Below are positions 45,070 through 54,525 of a DNA stretch of 64,000 nucleotides, piece by piece. Source of the stretch: Morinoia aosen (lineage: Eukaryota; Arthropoda; Malacostraca; Amphipoda; Talitridae); assembly GCA_030386875.1 (NCBI GenBank), contig CM059575.1, positions 41,260,859 to 41,324,858 on the forward strand, in the 5' to 3' direction. The notes beneath the pieces are model-generated. The model searched no databases and was not told the origin of the DNA. It worked only from the letters and a program-made list of their open reading frames with translations. The translations under genes were made by a program, and so were the position numbers. Numbering within the stretch: position 1 is the first letter of the stretch; the number at the start of each line of letters is the position of its first letter.

Positions 45070-45825
45070 GCAGGTACGTTGCATACACACGTGCCTCCCA
45101 TGTGGAAAAACTTATTTGAAGGCAATGTGGTAGCTAATAGGAAACCACACGTGGATCCCACGTATCAAATCCAGCATGCAACGTATTAATATGGCTATGA
45201 TGAGTATATTCAGTGGTAAATCCATTTTGCCAACTAAAATCCACGTAACCAGCACCTAACCACGTGGCTTCCATGTGACATTGTATGTAGGGCTTTGGGT
45301 GTCATTTTAAATATAGAAAGAGCAAGATTATTTTTCATGCTTATCAGCATTTCTCTTATATTCATTTTCAATACGTATATATGTAAATATGTGTGTTAGT
45401 ATGTGTATGGGTGTGTATGTGTGAGCACGCAAACATGAATGTCTATGTATCAGTGTACACATGCACACGTTTCGCACATATATATAAGCACATGTACATA
45501 TATATGTTTCTATTTCTACTTTTTGCGTAAAAAGCAAAACCTCATGACACGTTACATTTTACCTAAAGCTCTGCGATCAGTTAACACTGAACCAAATTCC
45601 AGAAATAAACAAATTGATTGCGCTTCGTTAATGATTTATAAATCGATCTATCACGGCCCAGTAGGGCATTTCTGTGAATAGAAGAAATTAAAAGTATAAA
45701 CAGATAAATGAAATAAAGCGCTCGTGCAAAAATTATCTCTATATTTGTATGCTGATCAAGCCATGCATTTCATTTTTGAGTGTAAGTTTGTTTACGCATT
45801 TCCAGATGTGCGTGCTGTGTTGCGA
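45070..45825. repeat. Second copy of the 28.9-29.9 kb repeat family
   Basis: 45350-45825 matches 28930-29290 in the same orientation. 45070-45292 is CCAYGTGG-rich, and its right edge is the inverted form of 29549-29585. The order of the two blocks differs from the first copy, suggesting inverted ends or rearrangement. A CA/TG-rich stretch (45390-45480) lies inside. Confidence 0.55.
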
Positions 45826-46048
45826 GATGTTCTTTATAAATTACTTCGTGACTAACCTTTTCTCAATACCTGATTGTCATTTATGATGGTGTTTCAATCT
45901 GCTCCGGTATAGCGTTTTTTGTCTTTTTCCTACTTCGATGTTCTTTATAAATTACTTCGTGACAAACCTTTTATCAATACTTGATTGTCATTTACGATGG
46001 GGTTTCAATCTGCTCCCGTATAGCGTTTTTTGTCTTTTTCCTACTTCG
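45826..46048. repeat. 111-bp tandem duplication
   Basis: 45826-45936 and 45937-46047 are near-identical direct copies beginning GATGTTCTTTATAAATTACT and ending CCTACTTC, with about six substitutions. Confidence 0.9.
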
Positions 46049-46190
46049 ATAATTTCAACGAAGAACTTGGGAGTTTTGAATAATTCCTTAGCAGTATTCG
46101 AATTATTTATAATTTGTTAGCCATCTCTTTGAATATAAAATATCCAAGAGATGATATTTTTCATTTCTCATTCAACTACCCTTGACAGAG

Positions 46191-46622
46191 TTAGACTATT
46201 AGCACGCCACGTATGGTTTGTCTATTAGTACGCCTCGTATATTTTTTCTATTAATATGCCTCGTATGGTCTATCTATTTGTACACCTCTGATAGTTTGTC
46301 TAATAGTAAACCTCGTATAGTTTGCCTATTATTATGCCTCGTATGGCTTATCTATTTGTAGACCTCGGATGGTTTGTCAATTAGTACTCCTCGTATGCAA
46401 CTTTTGTTAGACTATTAGCACACCACGTATGGTTTGTCTATTAGTACGCCTCATATATTTTGTCTATTAATATGCCTCGTATGGTCTATCTATTTGTAAA
46501 CCTCTGATAGTTTGTCTATTAGCACACCTCGTATAGTTTGTCTATTATTATGCCTCGTATGGCTTATCTATTTGTACACCTCGGATGGTTTGTCAATAAT
46601 TAGTACTCCTCGTATGGAACTT
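46191..46622. repeat. Two-level tandem repeat: 26-bp monomers in 216-bp units
   Basis: Monomers of the form GCCTCGTATGGTTTGTCTAT plus TAGTAC repeat every 26 bp and vary. Eight monomers plus an 8-bp spacer form a 216-bp unit that is present twice (46191-46406 and 46407-46622), with the same variant order in each. This is higher-order repeat structure in miniature. Confidence 0.9.
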
Positions 46623-46733
46623 TTATTTTAGGACGTCCTATATTAAAAAACGTTTAAAAGCAAATATGTTGGCATGTATCTCATGTGGCAACTTGGAAAA
46701 TAAACGTTTTTTCTTTTTTTTCTTTTTTCTTTT

Positions 46734-47181
46734 CTTTAATTGCACTACAATGAACTAGTATTGCGTTAACAGCCATTATGTTCACTATATTTATACTTTC
46801 ATGTTCTCCAACACCTTCTAAGATAGTTTCTCCAAATCCTAACATTGTATATCAAGATTTTTCTTCATTCAAAATTACTTTTAACGCAGATGAATGGAGA
46901 ACTATGACGCATTTCAGTGTTAATGTTAGCATTGATTTCAAAAAACCTGCTAATATTTTTTGAATGAATTCGTTTATACTCTCTATTTCATAACAACTTG
47001 TCGGAAGTGTAATTACATTTTTACCACCATTTAATTCATAATAAAATTTATTTTTCTTTTCATCAACATTAGGAATATAATGATGCATTACTAATCCAAA
47101 CAGTACCATTTCATGAAATTTAATTTCGTTCAATTCTATTGCTGAACTAAAATATGTACTAATGTCACTTTCTTCTACCAC
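46734..47181 (-). pseudogene. Polinton penton-like capsid protein, N-terminal half
   Basis: The minus-strand frame contains HHYIPNVDEKKNKFYYEL and ITLPTSCYEIESINEFIQ, then a TGA near 46852, and in the same frame continues as MLGFGETILEGVGEHESI and NIVNIMAVNAILVHCSAIKG to 46734. The stop and the surrounding drift show decay. The frame continues without a break into 9480-9134 through the 30-bp sequence shared by both sites, so this is the first half of the gene at 9134-9480. Role: minor capsid (penton-type) protein, inferred from the RIW.TDQ-G block in the other half and from its place next to the capsid gene. Confidence 0.7.
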
Positions 47182-47189
47182 TAATTACA

Positions 47190-48300
47190 ATGCTTTGAGA
47201 TTCCATTTTTTTACACAGTAAATCATCAAGCATCTTCACTTCAGCAGTATTTAATAGACCTCGCTTTAAAATTTCGCTTGTAAGTATTTGCAGTTCATTA
47301 AAAACTCCTCTATTTCCAACGTTAAACGAGCCGAGCAATAACTGGTGTCTTTTTACAAGATCATTGATTTTAGATGGTAATACAATAATACCTGATCCTG
47401 AAAAGTCTGAATCCTCTCTGGGAGGATGACGAGGAGGTATAGGAGAAGATGTAGGAGAAGGTCTAGGAGTAGGAGTTGGTCTAAAAGTAGAACTTCGTGA
47501 AGGGTCGAAAATTTGTCTCTGGTTTGTTGAAGGACTTTGGTGTCGACTCGAAATTGAGGATTCTACTACTCGTGGGTTTGTTAAAGGACTTGGTTCAGGG
47601 CTTGATTCACGACTTGATTCACGACTTGATGGACTTGCTGATCTAATTGTTTCAACTGCAGCGTGAGCTTTTCTTCGTTGAACTATTTGGTGAAAAGGTT
47701 TGATAAATTTAGAATATTTTTCACCCCTATTTCTTTTATGGTACTGTCTTCCCTCAAATAGGCATCAGTTGAATACAACATGGTATAGTAATTTCTTTTA
47801 TCTTCGTCCCTAAAATCAATAGGATTTTGTTTTGTTAATAGTTTCCATAATCCAGTTATGCCTTCGTTTACTTTATCTCCAATTTTCAAATCATTACCCA
47901 GAATGCTTACCTTTTTATTTCCTAGCATAACTTTACTTCCATCCCATCGAATGCCTTAAGCTTTGTCAAATTCATTTCCAGGTTTCTATGCAAAACGCAA
48001 GAAATCCAATGCGATAGGTCCAAGTGCAGTGTTGGATTCAGAAGAGGGTAAAGCTACTTTCTCAACAGTTTTTCCTTCGATAGATTCCAGTTTTTCATGA
48101 GGTATATCTTTTATTGCCAACCTAGTTTGTTTAGTTTCGTCAACAATTTTAGATAAAGGTTCAATCATTGGCTTGTAACTTTTTAACATCATGGTATAAA
48201 TCTTGTTCGATTATTTTATCATGTGTGAATTACTTTTTCAAACTCTTTATTAAGTTGAGTAAATCTGATTTAGTTTTGATATCGTTCAACGCCATTTCTT
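47190..48300 (-). pseudogene. Polinton coiled-coil virion ORF (PW-like)
   Basis: Minus-strand pieces in order: MALNDIKTKSDLLNLIKSL near 48300; 48192-47986 LKSYKPMIEPLSKIVDETKQ; 47928-47683 GNDLKIGDKVNEGITGLWKL and NYYTMLYSTDAYL; a Ser/Pro/Arg-rich stretch (47645-47400); then GIIVLPSKINDLVKRHQLLL and GNRGVFNELQILTSEILKRG ending near 47190. This order of helical N-terminus, 'GT.GLW.L' block, low-complexity linker and 'YLP....L..R..LLLGS..GN.G' block is what I associate with an insect Polinton ORF of unknown function next to the integrase. Frame breaks separate the pieces. The Ser-rich linker has short tandem repeats. Confidence 0.6.
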
Positions 48301-48339
48301 AAAGAGAAAAATTAAAAAAACCTCAACTTAATATAAGTT

Positions 48340-49440
48340 TACTCTGAATCGACATTAAGTTCAGTTGCTGAGATCCATGAAGGTTCATCATAACCTTGCC
48401 ACTTGACCAGAAGTTTTCCTTTACTCTTCTCAAGATTTTCTCAATTGCATAAACATCACTAGTATTTTTTGATAGTTCTTGTTCATAAAAACTTCCTTTC
48501 ATTTTTTCACCATCCTTGTCTTTTAATCTATAAGTAATTGGTTCAGTAGACAGTATTTCGGATACAATGAATAACTGATTAGTGAAATTTGGCACATAAC
48601 CCTTCCGGAAGTCATTTCCTTTCTTGCTTATTCATACTCTTTCCCTAATTTTGAGCTTCAGTTATATGAAAGATGTTTCGGTTGGAGGAAATAAGTTATA
48701 AACCTTTTTACTGTTCTTTTCCAATGATGCTTGGTTAGGTGTCATTTTTATTGTTCTACTATAGCTATTATTGTCATTTTGCAATAAATAATGTAAAATA
48801 TTCTCCCATTTTTTAGTTTTTATATGTGTAAAACATTCACCCATTTTTTAGTTTTCATATGTGTAAAATATTTCCACATTTTAGTTTTTAACATCATATT
48901 GAAGAGTTCCACAACTTGAGTTTTGGTTTCATTTTCTGAACTAAAACACTGAATGTTATGTTTCTTGAATAGTTCTTGAGTGGATTTATTTGTAAACTCT
49001 AAGCCTTAATCTATCTGAACTTTAGTAGGAATTCGTGTTTTAAACAGTTTTTGAAAAAAGTTTTGATTTCTTAACCTGTCTTCTTACTTATTGGAATCGC
49101 CCATGCATGTTTACTGTAAATGTCAATTGCTGTTAAAATGTAGTTTTTTCTTTGATCTTTATAGTATTGCATGTCAACTTAATCAGCTTGCCATTGATCA
49201 TCAATTCTTAATACCTTCACCCTACTCGTTTTAAAATTATGTTTTATTGGTCTAAGTAGATTGTGCGTTTTTTGAGTTTCTAACCAATTTCGTACACTAG
49301 TTGAAGATAAGCCTGATTTTTTACCAAGTTGATTCATTCCAGTATAACCGGTCTTAGGATTATAATATAAGTCATTCAAAATTTGGTCGCCCACCTGAGT
49401 GAGCGTGTTTAGAGTTTTTTTGAATTTTTTTTTATTTCGT
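48340..49440 (-). pseudogene. Polinton integrase with C-terminal chromodomain
   Basis: Minus-strand pieces: 49440-49179 LNDLYYNPKTGYTGMNQLGK, SVRNWLETQKTHNLLRPI and RVLRIDDQWQAD-type sequence (first catalytic Asp, followed by a stop at VDMQ); about 49170-49000 the core with ILTAIDIYSKHAWA; 48850-48662 KKWENILHYLLQNDNNSYSR and TIKMTPNQASL (core end); 48595-48350 NFTNQLFIVSEILSTEPITY and GSFYEQELSK. After a one-base shift near 48420 follows LLVKWQGYDEPSWISA, a chromodomain end. It is a retroviral-type DDE integrase as in Polintons; the chromodomain presumably read histone marks. At least four lesions make it a pseudogene. Confidence 0.85.
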
Positions 49441-49990
49441 CTAAATGCCCATCCCTGCCCAGCTCTTTCCGGCCATAATTGCGTTACCAATTTAACATCA
49501 TGACGAACGTATTCTGATTCATTTAAATCAGTTGCAATTTCAGCTGCTGTTTTCGCTAAAATATCGTCGGAATAATTTCTGTCTTTTTTCGTTTGTGGAT
49601 GTTGTGAATAAAACATGTCATAATTTTTACTAGCCTGATCGAGTGAGTTAACTCCTTGATAACCTTTTTGAATTCGCTTCTGCACTTCTGCTTTGAATTC
49701 GCTTCTGCAATTCGCTTCTGCACCTTTTTGAATTCGCTTGAATTCGCTTCTGTTCCTGGACCGCAAAATGAGTAGGTATGTTTATTGTTGAATGAACCAT
49801 TCGGGACTTGTTCAGACTGAATATTAAATGACAATTTCAAATGCATTTCAGGTAATGGAAGTGTCTATGCAATGTATTGACAATACCCTTCCCAGTTTTT
49901 TCTTAATTAACTAATGATTTTAAATCCCTCAAATACTGTTCATTTTCAACAGATAATAAATCTTTGCCAAGGAAGTCGTTATTGTTGTAG
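49400..49990 (-). pseudogene. Polinton phospholipase A2-like domain, catalytic His lost
   Basis: Minus-strand blocks: NNNDFLGKDLLSVENEQYLR near 49980-49920; HTYSFCGPGTE near 49790 (the calcium-loop block of parvovirus-type PLA2); then, after a repeat-expanded stretch and frame change, KGYQGVNSLDQASKNYDMFY (49650-49600) and KDRNYSDDILAKTAAEIA. In this family the second block has a His-Asp catalytic pair; here the position reads Tyr-Asp (NYDMFY), so lipase activity would be lost. The domain lies between DNA polymerase B and the integrase. In parvoviruses and relatives this domain helps particles escape endosomes; for this element that role is only inferred. Confidence 0.65.
49668..49754. repeat. 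GAATTCGCTTCTGCA short tandem expansion
   Basis: The word GAATTCGCTTCTGCA and its truncated forms recur five times in under 90 bp, with a second motif CCTTTTTGAATTCGCTT. It lies inside the PLA2-like gene between its two conserved blocks and shifts the frame, so local slippage has contributed to decay. Confidence 0.85.
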
Positions 49991-50000
49991 ACAACATTTT

Positions 50001-53000
50001 TCATTCTTTATTTATCGAAAATATTTTGTAGTGATTTAAAGCAAGTGTGTTGATACCATCTGGTAATAAATGTCGCTTGTCATCATTTCCATTTAATGCA
50101 ATCTTATTTATTTCTTTAGAATATAATTTGTGGTTAACGCTTTGGATATTGTACATAGTTTTGCATATTCTTTCATTATCCAATGCTCTTTTACAATCAT
50201 CCATTGTGATATTTTTCTCAGTTATGTGCTTACTTACACTTTTTGCTTTTTTACTTTCGAAATTTTTCGTTTTGTAACAATATAGTTTTGATCTGAGACC
50301 GACGCATTCTTCAATTGGTATTTCACAAGTTTCGTCTTTCATTTTCCCAACTACTGTCATATTTTTAGTTTAATATAGGAAGTGTTCTTTAGAATAGTTT
50401 GATGTATCATGCAAGTCTTTATTTCTTTCCATATCTTTTGTACAAATCTTTTGTTTCGATATCATAGAAAGAATGAATCTGTATCGGTAAACAACAACTT
50501 TGCCTTATTGCCATATTTATTTTTAATACGACTATAATGGAAATCATACATCAATGTTTTTCTTATAACAGATAGCCCTACGTAGATTGGTTTATCAAAT
50601 TTCAGTCTTGGGTTTTGCATATGACAGGCTATCAAATTTTCTGAGAATATTTTTAAACTGGTAAAGTTCGATTTATTTGCTAATTTAGTCAATTCTTTCT
50701 GTGACTTTACTAAACACACATCTACTATATTTATAATATTTTCCATTGTTTTACCAATTACTGAAATATTCATCAGTTTGTTGAAGTCTTTTTCAAATTC
50801 AGATTTGGCTTGCTGATGCATTTTTGCATTGAAATCAATATATGATTTCATCCATGGACTTTCATCAAACTCTAATATTCTGTTAATTTTCCCTAACTTC
50901 AATCCTAGATCTCGATATTGTGTCAGAGATTTAAGATGTACAAAATAATTTTCTCGTTTTCCATGATATGGAACTAATTTATTTACATCGTTTACCTGGA
51001 TATTTTTTGGAGCTAATGGTAAATCATTATGTATAGCATGTAAGTCTATCGGATAACTTAAACCAACTTCTAGTGTATAACCTTTATTTGCTTCAAGTTT
51101 CGACTTTGGATCTTTCCATTAAAAGTTTTCAGTTGGTAATGCTCGGCACATGGCTCAGCCGTAAAGATTATTGCATCTATATAGGTGATAAAACTATTTG
51201 ATTTTTCTTTATCGAATGTTTCTGGAATATATGGATTGTTTGCTTTTGCATATCGAGTTGGTATTGTATAAATCCCACCTCTTATTCATTTTTCGATGAA
51301 TAGAAGCATATCAGGATCTTCAAACAAGTCCAATTATATTTTTGTATGTTTCAGTAACGCATCAAAAGACAATCCTGGAGCTGTAAAACAATGTGCTGAA
51401 TCTAGAGAATAAGTTTTCATACATGTTGGTCTAAATTGCTCAAATACTTCTGATAATAATAATGTTACGACTTTTAGAAATAAATTATGGTAATCTTTAA
51501 ACGTTGTGCAATTGAAAGCTCTCCATACTTTGAGTGCATGCTGATATTCATCCTTTCAAAAACCACAGAATCAACATTTCATGTTTGTACTCTATTGGAA
51601 GTAAAATGTTTTCTTTTTCTTTGTTTTTTTTTTTGTCTTTTCTGAAATATTTTTATCTTATAAACTACTGTAGCATTCACTTTTAGCAGGGTATCTATTA
51701 CAGTTCATTTTTATTCAACTTTCCGGATATATTTCCCAAGTCTTTTACGAACAAATGAGCATCTAATTAGACAGATTATATAAAAACGCCGGTGTAAAAT
51801 TTGGATTCCTAATTTGTAAATTACATTTTAAATGAGCTGGACCTCTGTAATGACCTGTCAAATGATTGTGGTCTCGAACTTTATAATTATCATTTGTAAA
51901 TTCTTCACCACATACATAGCATCTTGTGGCTTCTTTATATTTTTTGAATTTATCTGATGGTAGATGCATTTTCTAATTCATTTTCAACAGACCATAAATT
52001 CTCTTGGTTTCTTTTTCTAAATATTCTTCAAACTTCTGGGAAGCATCCTTACCATTATATATTTCTAAACGAAAATATTCATCTGCTTCAGATTTTGTAT
52101 AGCAACAGAATGAATTAGGGTTGTGCTTCTGAATGTTCATGGTGTAACTTGAGTTTTGATTTGGTTTACACGTATCTCTTTTTGTCAACGGTGATTCGAA
52201 ATCAGCATAAATTGCAAATGGATGCTTAATTGTTTTTTGGTAGTGTTTAAATTTCAATTTACCTCCTTCAAGTACATACTTTGTTGGAGTGTGAACTGAG
52301 CAATCATTAATTTGGTTTGTTAATAAACATTCTTTCGTGAATGGCCATAAACAATATGTACAGACATGTTTTTTATGTCCGTCTTTTGTTCGCATAAATG
52401 GACTTAATGACTTCATTAAAACATAATGACTTTTATTTTCATCTGTTAACAATAAAAGTGATATAACATCTTCATTTTTTACCTTTGTCATTCTCAGAGT
52501 GCATAATTCTTTCAATTAATTAAAGTTGTAAACATTTATTGACACATTATTGGTTCTCTCAAATTTATCGATATCTTTGAGTTTTACTGAGAATGATATG
52601 TCTTTGAAATACAACTTTTCAGCTTCAGTTTTTAATATTCCAGATATTCTATTACCGTTTTTCTCATTTCGACAATACAATCTCGCAACACTCCACATGA
52701 GGTATTTATTATCGGTGTTTCTGATATTGATTAGTTTATAAGTTAACTTTTGAGACTTTTCATGTAATACTATATAACTAGAACCTCTGATAGGTTTGTA
52801 TTAAATAATTATTACATTGAAATCTAATAATTTATCTGTTATCCACCCAAGGAGTTCTTTGTATTTTCTTCAATCTTTCCAATAGCTTCTTTTCTACAGA
52901 TCCTCAATGTTTGTGAAGTTTTTCGATTTGCCAATAAATCTTCCTGTGTTGATTTATGCTGGTGAATATACTTTTTCATTTTTTTCTTTCTATTTATAAA

Positions 53001-53200
53001 ATTGAACTAAAATTGCTAATTGTATTTTCATATCATCAAACTTTTGCTCTCTCAAAATTGATCTCACAACCGGTGTCATATTCCTCATAAAAACTGTTGG
53101 ATCTATAACTGATATATCAGAGAACATATATTCCAGGCATTTTCCTTTTATAGCACATTTTTTTCCTTCGAATTTACAGCCATAAACGTTTCTAAAAATG
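50001..53200 (-). pseudogene. Polinton protein-primed DNA polymerase B
   Basis: Minus-strand pieces from 53200 down: N-terminal region; FERTNNVSINVYNFN (52560); a zinc-like block KKHVCTYCLWPFTKECLL; exonuclease motif I PFAIYADFES (about 52190); CYVCGEEFTNDNYKVRDHNH and HYRGPAHLKCN (51900); ExoII block NLSN*-AHLFVKDLG with a stop (51770); FIEKWIRGG-like block and YAKANNPYIPETFDKE (51290-51200); motif B region SVIGKTMENI (50750); YDFHYSRIKNKYGNKAKLLF then TDTDSFF (motif C, about 50470); and the C-terminal VGLRSKLYCYKTKNFESKKA, KRHLLPDGINTLALNHY (50050). This is the protein-primed family-B polymerase used by Polintons. The DTD catalytic pair is present. Many stops and shifts make it a pseudogene. 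Confidence 0.88.
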
Positions 53201-53204
53201 CTTT

Positions 53205-53594
53205 TTATGATTTCTTGTGTTGTTGTAGATTTTTTACTTCTACTTTACAAATCTTACATATCTTTCTCTCAAAATATGAATCGGAAATTAATTCTTTATT
53301 TATGTTTTTGATATGCCTAGTCGATTTTTGATGTGTTTTTAGATTAGAGACATTTATATTGCACATATTACAGAAATCATAATTTATATCAAAATATAGA
53401 TCCGAGATTAATTGTTTACCAACGTTTTTATTGTGTTTCATACTTTTCTTATTTCTTCCTAAGTTTATGATGTAAATATTACAAATACTACAAAAATTGT
53501 GACATGAAGTCATCTTTACTGAGATTTCCTTAAAATTATTATGACTTTTTGTATTCTTAGTATTAGATAGATAAGATACATCAAACGGTTCCAT
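53205..53594 (-). pseudogene. Triple zinc-finger N-terminal ORF next to Polinton polymerase
   Basis: 129-codon minus-strand ORF (MEPFDVSYLS start at 53594). Three similar units, about 40 residues apart, each have C-x2-C and a downstream H-x4-5-H: CSICNIYIINLGRNKKSMKH, CNMCNINVSNLKTHQKSTRH and CKICKVEVKNLQQHKKS. U1/matrin-like C2H2 fingers are a fair description. It runs directly into the polymerase region and is likely its N-terminal domain or a small DNA-binding protein of the element. It stands at the right end of the Polinton block. Confidence 0.55.
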
Positions 53595-53599
53595 TTATA

Positions 53600-54318
53600 A
53601 TAAATTATTTTCTCAATATATTTTAAAAATTTCAGTGTTTTTTTTCCAATGTAAATGTTAAAGCATTCTGAAAATTTACATTAATCAAACTGAAAAGCAA
53701 TATTCCATATGAAATAATAGATGCTCAGAAAATTGTTAACCCAATGTATTTGCTTTATTTACGACTGGGATTTGAAAAAACACTTCATCTAATTAGATAT
53801 GAAAAATTCCCTAGAAATATTAAAACATACAACTGTTTAGTATATGGTTAAAAAAATATTTTTCGCCAAAAGTAGCTCCTTCTCTCGTTATTGCCTAACG
53901 AGACTTTGAGGAATTTCCTCACAGTTTTTGTGGGGGCCCGACAGTAACATTGCGGGCCAACTTTTTGTTGTGTCTGTGTTTTTTTGTACGTTTACTTAGG
54001 GTTTAGTCGAACGATGGAGAGCAGTGATCTCCAGGCCAGAGTATTGTTTTGGAAAAAGCTCGTCCATCTTTTGATTTTCGTTCTTTAAGCTAGCTGTGCG
54101 CAACAAGTTTCGTTCATCATGCTTGCTCGTCTGGCAAGTTGCCGTTTTCTGCAAAGATTATCGTAACTTCAACTGTGCTGAAGATCTGCAACTGCGAGGC
54201 AATCTTCTCGCAATCGTTTCTCGCCTTTACTCAACTCACCTTTACTCAACTCCCCTTACCTTACTCTGCCCTTTTCTTTAATGCCTGGTGTGACTGCGTG
54301 TGTGTGTGCTTGTGCCTT
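53600..54318. other. No recognisable gene
   Basis: Right flank of the Polinton block. GTGGGGGCCCGACAGTAACA (53931-53950) stands out from the AT-rich background and might be part of an old LTR, but no partner copy was found in the window. No Polinton terminal repeat is seen. Confidence 0.4.
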
Positions 54319-54525
54319 GGCTGTTTCCTATAATACCTTACCTTGGCTGTTGCCTATATTACCTTACTTTGGCCGTTGCCTATATTATCTTACCAGGGTT
54401 GTTGCCTATATTACCTTACTTTGGCTGTTGCCTATATTACCTTACCTTGGCTGTTGCCTATATTACCTTACCTTGGCTGTTGCCTATATTACCTTACCTT
54501 GGCTGCTTCTTATATTACCTTGCCT
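54319..54525. repeat. 26-bp minisatellite, about 8 copies
   Basis: The unit TTGGCTGTTGCCTATATTAC plus CTTACC repeats at a 26-bp period. It is C/T-rich and A-poor on one strand and open in all three plus frames, which gives three overlapping spurious ORFs. Confidence 0.95.

Larger units (their letters stand above)
474..53594 (-). mobile_element. Decayed Polinton/Maverick-like element in two blocks
   Basis: Two blocks on the minus strand, 53594-46734 and 9480-474, carry a Polinton gene set. In minus-strand order these are protein-primed DNA polymerase B, PLA2-like domain, chromodomain integrase, coiled-coil ORF, penton-like ORF (split), major capsid protein and protease C-terminus, with fibre-like ORFs at the far left. 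A pVI-like/protease N-terminal piece lies at 9735-10157 on the plus strand. Polintons are 15-20 kb self-synthesising DNA elements related to adintoviruses. No packaging ATPase was found and no terminal inverted repeats were identified. Every gene has frameshifts or stops, so this copy is dead. The family assignment is strong; the exact ends are not known. Confidence 0.85.

Noticed and set aside
45328-45537. 69-aa ORF rich in Thr/His/Ile
   Set aside because: Encoded by a CA/TG-rich microsatellite-like stretch.
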